Below, in pieces: positions 24,938 through 37,533 of a stretch of 64,000 nt of DNA. The notes under the pieces are model-generated. The model was not told where the DNA came from and made no database searches. It worked only from the letters and a program-made list of their open reading frames with translations. The DNA lies in the NCBI GenBank assembly GCA_002189035.1, contig NEEC01000012.1, positions 3,100,001-3,164,000 of the forward strand. The letters are read 5' to 3'. Position numbers and translations under genes: made by a program. This DNA is from Utricularia gibba. Its lineage: Eukaryota > Streptophyta > Magnoliopsida > Lamiales > Lentibulariaceae. How positions within the stretch are numbered: the first letter of the stretch is position 1; each line of letters begins with the position of its first letter.

Positions 24938-27900
24938 TCAGGCGCATATTGCTTCAACGGACAACCTTTTAAGTACATTGGGACATGGATCTTCACCAAA
25001 GTTTGTGTTGGAGATGGCAACAGAGCATCTTTCCTTTCCAATACACATCTGTGAAGCCAAAACCAATCTTTGATAAGTTTAAATGTTCAGAGTTTTTTGC
25101 TATTGTGTAACACTTGAACGGTACCTTATCCAAGATGGCATATGATGAAGGAGCGTGGCATGGTCCTTGCGTGAAGCTTCCACAAGTTCCTAAAGGCGTT
25201 CCGTAGCTTGCAAATTTAATGGAAGAGATCTGCTTTCCAGGGGTGCAACGAAGGTGAATCTTCGGCTTGTGGAAAACTTCTAGTTCCCCATAATTTTCCA
25301 TTTGCCAGTTCTTGATATTGGGGTGGTACTCGGAGACATCAGCACAAACGCTGCTCACTGATCTCTTGACAAGAGTGATTCTTGTGGGATCCCCACCAAG
25401 TTCCTCGAACAAAACCAGAAGATTGTTTTCTGGTTTAAGCCATGAACGTGGCAGATGGTACCTACAAGCGTTTGCTTCCATCACTCAGAGCCCAGTTCAT
25501 ATTGCATGTGTAGTTTGAAAGCATATAATTTTCATATTTGACTGACCATCTTTGTGTTGGTTTGCCACATCCCTCTATGCATTTAGGTGGTCGATAAGTT
25601 CCAGGGTAGCTACATTTATTGCAATTACCCACAGCGTATGCAGTCCAGTACCTTCCAAGACTCTGTCCATTAACCCACAATTGACCTTTTCCCATGCTAC
25701 TCATGTCGAATGCCAGTGGCTCATTGCCATCCGGTGCATCAAAATAGGCCTGCAAAGTTAAGAGTTTAAGATTCATGGAGCTGGATGTTTGTGGGGGGTG
25801 CAAGGTTTACCTTGTGCCATGTCAGGGGCTGCTGGTCCAGGGATACAACTGAGCTTTGCATCCAGTCAACTGAAGAAATACTATTTGGAGAGATGAGGTT
25901 CAACGCTTCACCCTTCAACCCAACCTACAACCGGGACACGTTGTTAGCCATTCTCATTGGAGCAGATTGAGAATGAAGCAGTTATACTAAAAGATGGGAA
26001 CCTGGTAAGTCCATTTTGCCCAGGCCAAGTTAAGTCTCCCCTGGTCGAGCCCCAGCAATGCAACTGGACCCAAGATGCCTGTGTTCCAAGTTTCGTAATG
26101 TCCACCCACATTCTGTTTTTTGACAAGTATCAGAAAGTTTAAAACATGTTCTCGTACGCCCTCATTTTTCTGTAACTTGTGAAAATCAGAACTAACCGGC
26201 AGTCCAACAGCTACACTAAGGAGAGAAAGCTTATTTGATCCGGCATGAAGTTTCACTTTTCCTTTGAATGTAAACCTTCGATCTTCCCTTGTTCCCGATG
26301 CAGAACCTGTAAATTTTTATATATAAATTTACCTGAGAATAATGTTCTTGCCTCAGAAGAATGCCCGGAACCAGAAACATACCAGAAAGCTGTCCATTAA
26401 CAAAAACGTGTAGAGCATGACCAGTGGATTGAACTACAAGTGTAGGAAGATTTCCTTCATGCAGGAAAGACTCAGATGAGCTGATATCAACACTGAAATT
26501 GAAGAGTTTTAAAGTTTATTAGTCAGAGCCATAGTTAAGCCGATGGAATTAATGTTTAGAAGTTGAACTGGTGCACAAAACTGGAGGTTCGAAACATTCC
26601 AAAAAAATTTTCTTGTAAAATGGTCACAGTTTAGTAGAACTGGGTCACATGTAGCTGACTTACTTAGTTGTGTACCACAGGTAATCACTAGCATCTTTGG
26701 TGACATTTAATTGTTCCAAAAGACCAAAAGTGGAGAAGGAGTCGTCCTCCAAGGATGATAAATCCTCATTATAAGTTTGCCAGGAGAAGATCTGGGAGCT
26801 GGTCGGTAACATTTCCATCTGAGATGTCTGAACTCCAACCTAAACCAAGAAATAAATAGACACATTATACAATCATGCCCTGAGGAATGAACATTACATG
26901 ATAGATGACTTCCGGTTCTCATGGGACAATATAAGCATATGGTTTTTTTAACAGCAAGATGCGTACTCTAGCGGTGTTGAATACAGCATTCTTGCAGTCG
27001 GGAAGGATGCTGATGGACCAAGCAGGCAAATTATAATGCATGTGATTGAAATAAACTCGAGCCATATACTTGGTATCATAATTTGCAAGGAAAGCAGCAC
27101 AGCCTCCAGATTTGGTTGAGTATACATGAGCCTAGAGGGTAGAAAAAAAAAACAGACCAGTTAGAGAACAGACCAGCAACTAAAGCAGATAAGTTTCTCA
27201 AAACTGCAACAGTAAAAGAAAGAACCTCTTGAAGGCTGCCTAAAGAAGTCACAGTGGGGTTAGTTGAAACTAGTGCTTTCTCACATAATTTAATAGCTCT
27301 GTGAAGTTCCTTGAGATGCCCGTACTTTGGTTGCCGGATCAAACCTACACATTATAGTATAAAGTAGCTGCAGTCTTTGTTTCCATGACAAGAATGCTAC
27401 AACGAGAGCACATGCGGGATTCTCCTTACCATATTCGTCAAGAGGAGCATCATAATCATAGCTTGTAGTTATGAAGGGGCCTCCAGCAGAGCGCCCAAAA
27501 TTCGTGCCTCCATGATACTGTTTAGCAAGACAAGGTTCAGAGTAGAGGCATAACCATAAGCATTTTATAACGTATAATTATGGACCAACCATGTAGTAGT
27601 TAACAAAAGAGCCTCCCTTTTGTATGAATTTTGCAACGGCAAATGCCAAATCCTGAACAGGCCTCTCATGAACTGGGCCACCAAACTCTGTAAACCTAAG
27701 GGTTGAAAAATTGCGTAGTATAAGGAGTTCCTCAATCTGAAGTGAGCTTGCTATGCTGCTATGAAACTTAAGATAATAAACAAGTGCACAGTTCCAAGAA
27801 AAAGACATACCACCCACTCCAAGCCTCAGTCCACATGGTGGGTTTGTATGGTTGGTTTGGGGAGAAAGAATCACAATAGAAACCATTGCATGTATTGATC

Positions 27901-29169
27901 TGAACAAAAACAGTTTAGTAGTAGGTAATATCCAGAGCTTATACTTAGAACTATTTTTTTTCTAGAATAAAGAAATACGATGATAGATGACACCAAGAAT
28001 ACAAAAAGGATAGCATCTTTAACAACACCTACCACCGGATCCGGCGCGTCAAGTTCCTTACACATCACCCATGGAACTCCAGTACCTAGCGCAACAGCCA
28101 TGTTTGCCGCCCAAGTTACATACTGATGTCCAGCTGCTCCTAGGGATTTTGCTTGTGGCCCATATTCATTCTCAATCTGTTTATAGCAATGCAACCCTTT
28201 AATCTGCTAGAACCCTCCAATTGATAGTTTGGTTCATGCTGAAATGCTTATATTGGAAGAAAAGAATCAAACCTGAGAGAGTATAATTGGACCCCCTTGA
28301 GATGCATATAAGTTTTCAGATTTCATTAGATTGACAATTTTTTCAGTAAACCCCTTCATGGCTCTCTGTTAAGAATCAGAATAACGTAAGCTTTATAGAG
28401 AAATTCACTGAAGCCAAAAGCAGGTTTGAGCAAAAAAGAACTGATGGGATCAATGTTTAACAAAAGAAAAAGAAAAAGTAACCTTGAATGGCTCATTATC
28501 AGTCCTGAAGCTAATCCCAGGAACATATTTCAGCCAAACAGGGAAACCCCTGCACAAACGAAGAACAGTTATCGGTAGAGCCAACCCACCATATCCTTGA
28601 AAGCACTAAGGCAGTACCCGAAGTTCCACTCAGCACAAATATAAGGCCCAATGCGGAGATGAACATAAAGCCCTGCCTTTTGAGCCGTTTTTATAAACCT
28701 CACCAAATCATATCTTCCTTCAAAGTTATACTGAAACCCAGAAAAAAAAATTCACCATGGTACATTGCCAGTAGAAGTAATACTGAAACCCAGAAAAAGG
28801 TTAGAAATTCAGAAAACAAAACGAATGCATACATTTCCGGGAGAAGGCTCGTGGACATTCCAAAAGACGTAAGTATCAATCACATCCAGACCTCCTTCTT
28901 TCGCCTTAAGAATGAGATCTTCCCACATCTGAACAAAAACAGTAAAGAATCTTTAAGGAGTACAAAAGACGAGACAGATTTAAGCTCGGTATACGAACCT
29001 CTGGTGTGCTTCGGGTGTAGTGTATGGAACCAGAAAGGAGAATTCGTCTTTGGCCATGAATAACAATGGCCCTTCCGTCATAGGTGACGCTACATTTGAC
29101 AGTGGTAGCTTCAAGAAACAAGAAAATACACGCCAAGAACACGCATTTCGCTACTGGCGCGAACTTCAT
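24938..29169 (-). CDS. BGAL: Beta-galactosidase, GH35 with C-terminal SUEL lectin domain
   Basis: Nineteen exons: 29169-28999, 28928-28833, 28730-28618, 28549-28483, 28365-28273, 28176-28033, 27899-27811, 27695-27590, 27517-27430, 27344-27226, 27131-26967, 26839-26664, 26492-26383, 26306-26197, 26112-26002, 25924-25811, 25749-25547, 25461-25125, 25048-24938; 840 aa. A signal peptide ([20 protein letters not shown]) targets the cell wall. GH35 hallmarks: [25 protein letters not shown] with the acid/base Glu at about 184, and WTEAWSGW with the nucleophile Glu at about 253. The last 95 residues form a Cys-rich galactose-binding SUEL/rhamnose-binding lectin-like domain ([32 protein letters not shown]). 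It trims beta-galactosyl residues from pectin side chains or arabinogalactan. A second in-frame ATG at 29196 would add nine residues before the signal peptide. Confidence 0.96.
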
Positions 29170-31929
29170 TCTTGTTTCTCTACTACCCGGCTTCACTTCT
29201 CCTTTCCAGAAGAAAGTAGAAACCCGCTGTCCTGAGGAAGAATGACGAGTCGTTGGAAGCTACAAGAGAGAGAGAGTGAGGGATGGAGGAAGGAAACAGG
29301 AGAGAGTTTTACTGTGTACCTACTTGTAACTTTTAACAGGGATGTGTGAACGGGAAGTGTGAATCCACGCACCAGCACACCCCCTTTATTTCACTCTCTC
29401 TCTTTCTACCAATGGAGGTACCCACTACACAGCACATACAGGTATCTATATAGAGAGAGAGAGATACAGAAACGAGTCAGAAGAGGAAGGGGAACGCAGT
29501 AGAGGGGATCTTCCTTCTACAGAAAATGACCCGATTCCACCTTAGCGGAGTGAATGGGCATGGCACTGGTGAATGGTTATGGTAATTGTAAAGCAGCAGC
29601 AAGAAAAGAAAGAGACTTGACTCGAAAAAAGCCTGGTAGTGCAGGCAGACCGGCGCATGGCGTGGCACGTTCATGTGAAAGTAACTGTACTCCTTTACTG
29701 GACGCTGCTCTGAAGAGAAGCAAGCCCCGGTCCGAGAAGGAAGCAGACAAGGAACTCAACACACATCCCGGTTCCCTGGCTCAAAGAACCAACCCAGTCA
29801 ATTCATTGGTTTGCAGACACTGCCGCAGCCGAGAGAGATACTCATGCATGTGTTTGTGTCCCTGTTCACTCCTCACTCCTTCACGGGACTCATGAACCAG
29901 GCCGTAGTTAGTTAGTTTCCTTGATGTAATAAGATACCATGAGACTTGACAGCAGAATGCCTTATTCAAACTAGTGTTCGTTCTGGTCAACACAAATCTG
30001 AACAGGGACAGCCAAGGGCCAGCCTTCAACCTCAGAGTGGAGAGGAGCGGAGAGGGCGTGATGATGGGAGGAGGGTCCATCCAATCCTTGACTCACATTC
30101 CCCCACCAACACACCGTTCACACTGAAAAATGACAACCCCTTGAGGCATTCTTGAATTCTCGTTTACCATTTGACAGTAAAAAAACGTTGGGCGGAACTG
30201 AAAGAGGCCTGTCCTGACTCAGGCTCACTGTTAAGATATGATGCATTGTTGCTTTGGATTCCAATCCCAACAGTGGAATGGAATGAAGGTATTAGATGCT
30301 TTAGAGTTGATGCTCATAATGAGATTGACTCACGGAATGGGTATTGGATTCTTTATCCATGTAAATTTATTGATGACAGATGGGGATGCATAGGCGGGGA
30401 GGGGGGTAAAGTAAATGCGCCCGCAACCCAGATCCCGAACACCGCATGTGAATTCCCATTTCCCGAGCCCTAACCCGTGGGGTCCGCCGTCACTGCAAGC
30501 CTAGGCCAGTGACCGCGCCACTGGGCTGGGCTGGGCTGGGCTGGGCTGCGGTGGTCCCTGACACTGAGTCATCCTCATTCCTTCTCCTAATGCTTTCGAG
30601 CTCCGTTTAGCTTCTTCTTCCTTGGAGAGTGCTCTTGTGGTCGCCCTCATCTGCAATCCTTTCCTTTACTTTCAAGGATGCGGCACTTTGCGGCATCCAT
30701 GGGGACGCACATTTGCATAAAGGCGGATCTAACGGTTCTTGTCCCGCACATTGCATGCTTTGCGCAGCGCAGTACACACTATGGACAGACGGTCAGGCTT
30801 TTCGTGAATTGGGTTGGGATCCCATTAATCACGCATGAACAGAGAGTGGTGTAAAGTGCAGGGGTGCAGCAACTGTTTTTTGGAGTGGAAACCTTTACTA
30901 GCAAACAGGGTGTAAAGCAGTTGGTGTTCTCGCTAAAGATAAGATAAGATAAGAGTAACCTCAATATTGATCGTCATAAATCCCATAACAGGCAGGTTTC
31001 GACTTTAGATAGACCACCAACAGAGAGGCACCTGAATTGTGGAAAACGTGAGATAGGAACAAAGTAGTAATGTGAAAGAACATCATAACTTTCGGCAGTA
31101 ACAGATAAGACATGCTCATGCTAACAGACATTAAGGTCAGTGCGTGCAAGGTGGAGGAGGAATTGATGAATCAAAGTAAAGAAAGGAATTATGGAGCAAA
31201 ATTTTGACACTTCAAAGATCAGAAAGTATCCATAAAGTGAACTCAAGTGTAGATACTGAAACTGCAGTAGCTGCCTCTATGGCTATACCAAACAACAGGT
31301 TGAACTTCTATCATTCCCTACTCAAGTTTTTCTTTTTTTTTTTTTTTTTTTTGGTAGCACTCCAGATACCAAAAAAGGGCCATGACAGATGCTGAAATCT
31401 TCTTTCAATGGAACCGTGATTATTACTTGACGTACCGGTATGGCTCTCTTCTCAACTGGAATCCATGTTAGAGAATATGAATTGGTTGATGTTTCTTGTT
31501 CTGCAATGCGGTGAGGCAAGATCTTTCTTGTCTACCTTGTTCAAGTGTTTTCTGCCGTGCACCTGTTCCCTTGTGCAGATCAAGAACTGATTGGTCTTCC
31601 TTTGTGTGGTTCTTGCTCGGTGCTTGCCTTAGATTGGACTCTAAGAAGTCACTGAAAATCTCTCGCAATGGACTGACACCATACCTCATCTTCCACATTA
31701 ACAGGCATGAAATTTTACCTGAGAGAAAGTTCCAAGAAAATCAGCATGGAGTGAGTGCAGCCTCAGACATCCAGAATAAAAACGGCAACGCTCTTTTTCC
31801 TTCTGGTACGTGTTCAGAGAAACAACCCTTTTAACTAAATCATCACAGACATACACATATTGATATCGGATTAATCAATAGCTCCCAAGAACTCGTTGAA
31901 AGCCTCCTACATAAAGCGAAACTCAGAAG
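29170..31929. other. Intergenic, mostly featureless
   Basis: BGAL promoter/5' UTR with GA/CT microsatellites at 29262-29275, 29393-29406 and 29451-29462. A CTGGG pentamer array is at 30521-30548. A T run is at 31331-31352. Short open frames (29554-29895, 31496-31834) show no family resemblance. Nothing else is supported. Confidence 0.45.
30521..30548. repeat. CTGGG pentanucleotide array
   Basis: Five direct copies of CTGGG followed by CTG, in a GC-rich patch about 1.3 kb upstream of the BGAL start. Confidence 0.9.
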
Positions 31930-32115
31930 AACCAGATACATGATACACGGAAAGAAAAGAATCCCGTATGAAGCTACCAAAGGAATACCAGTATCATTTC
32001 CTTGAAGAGCTAGACAGTGAAAAAAAAATGCCTTACGCTGGCACCATGCTAACTGCCTGAACGTACTGAATCGTCCCTTTGTAACAACAAACACTCTCGC
32101 CTGCATCCTGCATCC
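31930..32115 (-). pseudogene. Decayed copy of PIG-H exon 1
   Basis: The minus strand reads VVTKGRF, then about 35 residues later NDTGIPLVASYGILFF and LVLL. The intact PIG-H exon 1 at 34724-34921 reads VVTEGRL with KDTSVPVVAAYGILLS and LMLL at the same spacing. At the nucleotide level gttgttaca and acgggattctt are shared, about 111 versus 112 bases apart. No ATG in the right place and no later PIG-H exons were found, so this is an old exon-1 fragment in inverted orientation relative to the functional gene. Confidence 0.65.
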
Positions 32116-32565
32116 ATCTTGAAAGCAATACCAAAGGCCGCGAAGCCGGAAACTCCATCCAGACAACTACCGTTAGAGACGTCTCGGCTAGAGGGAATCA
32201 TCTTGCGCTTTTTAAATTTCATCCGGCCTCGCTCGTGAATCTCGCCGGGCCTAGCTCAGTACAACTGCGATCTCCTGCCCCGTCAAGATCAGACGACAAA
32301 CCGACCGGAAACAGCTCCAGCACCTGCCTGGAAGCCAGATGTCGCACTGGAATCGAAGGGCTCGGAGCGAGACTTCCTCGTTTTGGCGGGGCTGCGACTG
32401 GGGAAGAGAAGAAAATGAGTAGTTATAATTGGGCCTTCATATGGGCCCAAATCGGTACAGAGGCTCATTTCGTATTGGCCCATTTTCAATTTATATCTCC
32501 TCCAAAGCTAATCTTCCAGAACATGTTATGCATTCCTCAGGCACGTTAACAACTCAAAGAGCACA

Positions 32566-32670
32566 ACGTGTCATTGATTCCACGTGCCTCATTCTCAATC
32601 TCCCACGTGCCTTATTCTCATACTTCAACTCAACTGCATTCCCTCATCCTCCCAAGGACTGTATATAAAT
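32566..32670 (+). promoter_or_regulatory. ABRE/G-box cluster and TATA box of the LTI65-like gene
   Basis: ACGTGTC at 32566, CACGTGCC at 32581 and CCACGTGCC at 32603 are ABA-responsive elements. TATATAAAT at 32662-32670 is a good TATA box, 34 bp before the ATG at 32704 ends its leader. The arrangement fits ABA, drought or cold induction through bZIP ABF factors. Confidence 0.75.
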
Positions 32671-32703
32671 ACATTCGCCGGAGCAAGTTGTTTCGACACA
32701 GAG

Positions 32704-34412
32704 ATGGAAGAGGCGCGGGAGGATCACGGTGAGAAGAAGTCTGTGCTGAAGAAGGTGAAGGACAAAGCGAAGAAAATAAAGGAGACTCTCGCGAAGCACG
32801 ATCACAACAACCACCATTCCGATACTGATCCTACTTCCGATGATGAAGAGGCGGGAGAGGAGCACGCCCCAGAAATCCATGGCGCCCCAGGTTTCGTTGA
32901 TCAACGCGAATAGTGCTGTTTTCTTGATCTTATTTGGCGGATTGGTGACTTTGTGTGCGCTGCGTTGCATACAGTGTACGAATCCACAGTCATTCGTTCT
33001 ACAGATCTGCCAATGCAGTTGCCGCCTCCACAAGACAATCCCAAACTTGCGCCGAGTGTACAGACACCCGTTCTTCAGCGTGAGACAGCACCAACAGGCC
33101 ACGGTTCCGTTTCGGGGTTCGGAGATCCGGGTGCGCAGGGGACAAGGGTTCCCTCAAGTTATGAAGCCGAAGCTGTTGATCCCACCAAACAAGGTATGCT
33201 GGTTTTCTTTCTTTTCTTGTTTCATTAGAGTTTCACCACTTTTTTTAGGAGGGGAAGAAGCAGAGGTTCCACCACTTGCTCGACGCCTTGGCGATCTGAG
33301 CGTTGAAGAAGATAAGCATGAAGCGGAGGTGGAACCGGGAGGCTACACTGGAAGCCATGATCAGTTTTCTCCTGAGCAACAGGAAGCCAAATTCTCTGGT
33401 CATACAGCCATCTCTGCAGGAGGAGCGTCTGGGAAAGATAACCATCCTATAGCCGCCGCGATTGTGCCACACTCTGCCACTCATCATGAGACAGCAGATA
33501 TCCAGAGTAGCCAGTCCGCAACGGAGGATCTAAGTGCGCCGGGGGCAGGGGTTCCTTCAAATTACGAAACGAAAGCTGTTGATCCTACTATACAAGGTAT
33601 GTTTTCTTGTCGTTTCTTTATCATGGGAGTTTTCGTTTTATCGTCCTCTTTACTTCAGGAGGGAGAGAAGCAGATGTTTCTCCACTTGCCCAACGTCTTG
33701 ATGATCTCAAGGTTGAAGAGGATGGACATGGTGCGGGGATGGAAACGGGCTCCTACACAGGAAGCCATGATCAATTTTCTCCAGAGCCAGAAGAACGAAA
33801 AGATTCTGTTTCCGGAGGCTCTTCTGTATCTGAGAAAGCTGAAGAAGACGAATCTCGAAACACTCTCCTGCCAGGATCTTATGGGCACAAAGTTATCGAA
33901 AAGCTTGCCCCTGTTTACCAAAAGGTTGCTGCAACTGTAGGCGCCGGGGCTGAGGGAAAACCAGTAGGGGGGAACGAAGGGCTGTCTGTCAAGGATTACC
34001 TGGCGGAGAAACTGAAGCCAGGGGATGAAGACAAGGCACTATCCGATACCATAGCGGAGGCGCTGTACAAGAAAAAAGAACAACCACCGTTGGCCGAGGT
34101 TACGGAATCGCCAGAGGTTGCAGCGAATTTAGGGACGGGGAAGGAAGGCAAGCTAGAGGGAACCGAAGCCGTGGCGGCCGGGAAAGAGAGCTCCGGGGAG
34201 GATTCGTGGATAGGCTGAAGGATGCCGCGAGCCTGTGGCTGGGGAAGAGTAACGCAACTGACACTGTGCAGGAATCTCTGAAAAAATCATATGGTGAGCT
34301 ACAAGCCTCCAACGAACACTCCTTTTTCTCCCTAAACTAACCCTAATGATCTTCCCGGTGGTTCTGGATAGTGAGCGGCGGCGGTTCGACGGAGGCGGAG
34401 AGCAAGCGCTGA
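32704..34412 (+). CDS. LTI65/RD29-like low-temperature and dehydration-responsive protein, frameshift near C-terminus
   Basis: Exons 32704-32890, 32975-33193, 33249-33596, 33659-34293, 34372-34412. The protein is hydrophilic, with a Lys-rich start (KKVKDKAKKIKETLAKHDHNN), two copies of a block ending YTGSHDQFSPE, and a CAP160/LTI65 module (SVKDYLAEKLKPGDEDKALSDTIAEALY). As written, translation stops at 34218 (437 aa). The conserved C-terminal block FVDRLKDAASLWLGKS continues in the next frame and then splices in phase to a last exon ending at 34412. One G is lacking at the GGGG run 34195-34198; with it the product would be about 476 aa. Family members are strongly induced by ABA, cold and drought; biochemical function is unknown. 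The promoter ABREs agree. Confidence 0.85.
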
Positions 34413-34723
34413 GATCGGGAACGAAAGGGAGCGGCTGCTTGAACTCAAATTTCCTGTGTGTCGTGTGTGGGCCCGGTGGAGGCATAAAATAAAAATGGCT
34501 TCTTTATTTTGTATGAGAAAATAATGCATATATAAATAATTGGTAATAACGTTTGCATAATCAAGTATTCCAATTGTACCCTTATCAGTGCACATTTTCT
34601 TATTTCAACGAGGAGCAAAGATATTGAGGTCAGGGTACTTTTGTCTTTGTACTCCGGTGATCATTTTGGGTGCTGTCTGATACTTTAATTACTTTTTTGA
34701 GGGCGGCCGGCGGATGTGTCAAG
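34413..34723. other. Short intergenic between LTI65-like gene and PIG-H
   Basis: 3' UTR of the stress gene followed by the PIG-H leader. No separate feature seen. Confidence 0.5.
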
Positions 34724-36087
34724 ATGGAAGGAGGGCAGCCGGCGGGAATTGTTGTTACAGAAGGACGGCTTACTTATGTACACGAAGTAAGGAAAGGTTT
34801 AGTGGAATCCATTGATTTTCATCATATAAGAGTTCGACGAAAGGACACTAGTGTTCCCGTGGTGGCTGCTTACGGGATTCTTCTCTCCTTCGCATGTGGT
34901 CCATTTCTCATGCTTCTGAAGGTCGCGTCAGTTGCACTCTTTTTGCGTTCATTTGAATTGTAATTTTGTATTGGTATTTATAGCTTTCTTCTAACATGTT
35001 TTCGATTTAAGATTAAATTTTACATGCCGCAGTTGAAACTTTTCAGCATAATGCTAATGTGCAAGATGCAGCTCTAGGTTCATCTAATTTTTAATTGTCC
35101 ATAATTTTTGGAATATGATGTTTTTTCTTTGCCATCTATTTGATGCAGAGGAGTAATGTTACTGTTGTTCTTTGCATCTTTGCTCTAGCGGGGTTAATTT
35201 TGATTCACTTGAGAAGAAAAGTTGAGAAAGGTATGCAACGTGTATTTGAAGTTTGAGTATTTTTCTTGTATGCAGTTTCTTTATCCAGTTTTTGAAACAT
35301 TGTATCATTTATACTTAAAACGCATTTGTTTAAGTTAGTTCTGTGATTGAAAAGCTGTGAAAGAACGAGTGCGTTTGAGTTTTATCTATTCTGCTCTATC
35401 TATCACAGAGTCCATTATAATTTTCCCCTCAATGGGAGTCCAACTTGAGACTGTCTTCAGAAGGTATGACCATTGGTAGAGAGGCTCCTCACTTTTCTGT
35501 GGCATTGCTCTTCAACATTTTCCAGTTTTCTTTTGGTATCCTCGTTTCCTTTGTTTTTGTTAATGCTTACTTTTTTCTCCCAACTATTGGGATGGATGCG
35601 TCTTTTTTTTTCTTGTTTGACAATGTGATTAGATCTACGTTTTTAAACCAGTGGGAGAACTCTTCGTCGATTTGTACCAATTGGCAAGATACTGAAGCCT
35701 GTCTTGAATGAATGCGTCACTCCAGTTACCTGCTATTGGAGTCTCTCTTTAATTGTACTTGGGGAGGAAGAACTTCTGCCTGTGTTCAAGGTAACCAGAG
35801 AGGATGAACATTCTCATCATTGTATTTTAGAACATTGTGTCTTCAATTTTAACCAAGCTTCGAACCCCCTGAACTCCTGGTGCATTTTGGCATCTACTTC
35901 TCTCAGTGTTTCTATGTGCTTAAGTTCATTTTGGTTTCAGAATCTGCATCCCCCCCTAACAATGTTGGTTCCCATTTGGGAGGCTGTGCTCACTTCCATT
36001 GAAAACGAGAAATCCTTGGACTCTGACACTGAAAACATTCCTAGTTATGTTACACACCCTGATCAACTCAACGCATCTTCCTCTTGA
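34724..36087 (+). CDS. PIGH: GPI-GlcNAc transferase subunit PIG-H
   Basis: Five exons: 34724-34921, 35149-35230, 35409-35463, 35652-35790, 35941-36087; 206 aa, phases close. PIG-H is a subunit of the GPI-N-acetylglucosaminyltransferase complex, which transfers GlcNAc to phosphatidylinositol on the cytosolic side of the ER as the first step of GPI-anchor synthesis. Two hydrophobic segments (VPVVAAYGILLSFACGPFLM and VTVVLCIFALAGLILIHL) are followed by the PIG-H domain: MGVQLETVFRR, RRFVPIGKILKPVLNECVTP, YWSLSLIV and LHPPLTMLVPIWEAV. The start is the ATG just before the conserved exon-1 block; an in-frame non-ATG extension upstream is ignored. Confidence 0.92.
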
Positions 36088-37184
36088 TCGTCTATATTTA
36101 TCAACAATGATGCACAGACGCTGAAATATCTGGCGGAGTGCAATCCCTTTTAACCTTGAAGGTGCGTGCTTCAATCAATTTCTTTTTCAGGGTAGCCTTC
36201 AACCATCTTCGTTGTGCACTATTAACTTTGTTTTTCCTTTTTCAGCAGTCTTCATGATTGGGGTTAAACCATCAATTGTGACTGCGGCCAGTTAGGTGAC
36301 TAAGGATGGGCTATTTTACCAGCCGGTCTGATCTAATGATAATAGTTCTCATTTTCCGGATTTTTTTGGGTATTTTTCTTAACATAGAAAGAGTTTGATA
36401 TGACTTCAAATTGCAACCATGTGTACTTGAACATATCATTTCTGATCGATAATACTGATTCCACAAATCAAAATATGCTGTTAATCTCCATGTTATATCA
36501 CAATTAGAATGGCACTAAGGATATTTCAGGCCCAAACTGAAATGCAGTAGAACGGAAGATTCATAATCAGAAATATCCCAGTAGGGCACATCCAATGAGG
36601 TAACATCAAATAGCAGCATTGATAGTTTTTTCGATCTATGATGGAGAGGGACATGAGTGATCCACCATGATTGGAGACCTCCTCACAACCAGTCTTCTTG
36701 GTTCCCAGTGATAAGCATTGTAGGATTACTTTCAGAAGCATCTTTACTCCGTGCCAACAAGTTGCGAGAAGGTACTGGTCTTAGTCTGACGTGTCGCGAT
36801 GATAATCTAACCAGTTGCATGTTGTACGTGGTTACAGTAACAGCAACAATAAATCAAGCCTGTGCTTTCAGAATGATCAAACAGTTGCTGTATTAGAACG
36901 ATACTCCCTTTTAGTGTTTGGCCATTCCTAACACCATTCTGATGTATATTTGTTTGTGAATAGGTCTGGCTAACGAGAAATGCCTGCCACATGCAACGGT
37001 GAAGTGTTGCAGTGTACCTGTGGTCTCTGTATGAGCTCTTGCAATTTGCAAATGCAATGAAAGGTAGAAGAAAAAGAATGGTATTCACTTCTTACAACTC
37101 AGCCCGGGAACACGCGCCATGAAATGAAAGAAACGGTATTTGCAGTTGAGTGTGCAGGAGGTATAAAAAACAGTGTTCATGGGC
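36088..37184. other. Intergenic, convergent 3' ends
   Basis: 3' flanks of PIG-H (+) and the DUF3511 gene (-). Short frames only; nothing recognised. Confidence 0.4.
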
Positions 37185-37475
37185 TCACCAATGGCAATGG
37201 ATCTCATATTCGTAGCACGAGGAGGTGTGCGTGAACTTGGCTGCAACCCATTTGATACTCCGGAGGAGACAAGAAAGCAATTTTCCTTGGCCTTGGACCG
37301 CATATCTGTTATAAGCAGCCACTCTCTTCCTCCTTTTAGCCTCTGGATTGCTGTCACTAGATGGCCCGTTGAAGACGTAGGCAGGCTTCGGTGGCCGCTC
37401 TGTGAAACCACCTGCTGCTGGGCATGAAGAAGGATGGTAAGATGATGATGATGACGACACACCACCCTTCTCCAT
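37185..37475 (-). CDS. Small basic protein, probable DUF3511 family
   Basis: A single-exon frame of 96 aa: MEKGGVSSSSSS, a Pro/Ser-rich middle, then AKRRKRVAAYNRYAVQGQ and LLRSIKWVAAKF. The RKRVAxYxxYxVxG block followed by a W/K-rich helix is the signature of DUF3511, a plant-only family of unknown function. An upstream in-frame ATG at 37592 is unlikely: a TATATAAG box on the same strand at 37534-37541 would place the transcript start near 37505, which leaves 37475 as the first ATG. The central helix is about two residues longer than I expect for the family, so identification is moderate. Confidence 0.55.
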   Translation of the reverse strand: MEKGGVSSSSSSYHPSSCPAAGGFTERPPKPAYVFNGPSSDSNPEAKRRKRVAAYNRYAVQGQGKLLSCLLRSIKWVAAKFTHTSSCYEYEIHCHW

Positions 37476-37533
37476 GTGCTCAACACAATCACTACCCGTC
37501 GACGTGTTTCTTTGCCTCTTCTTTCCTAGTTCC

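Noticed and set aside
29554-29895. 113-codon plus-strand frame upstream of the beta-galactosidase
   Set aside because: Lies in the promoter region with no homology or splice context.
31496-31834. 112-codon plus-strand frame and overlapping minus frames
   Set aside because: No family resemblance and mutually overlapping frames on both strands; treated as intergenic.
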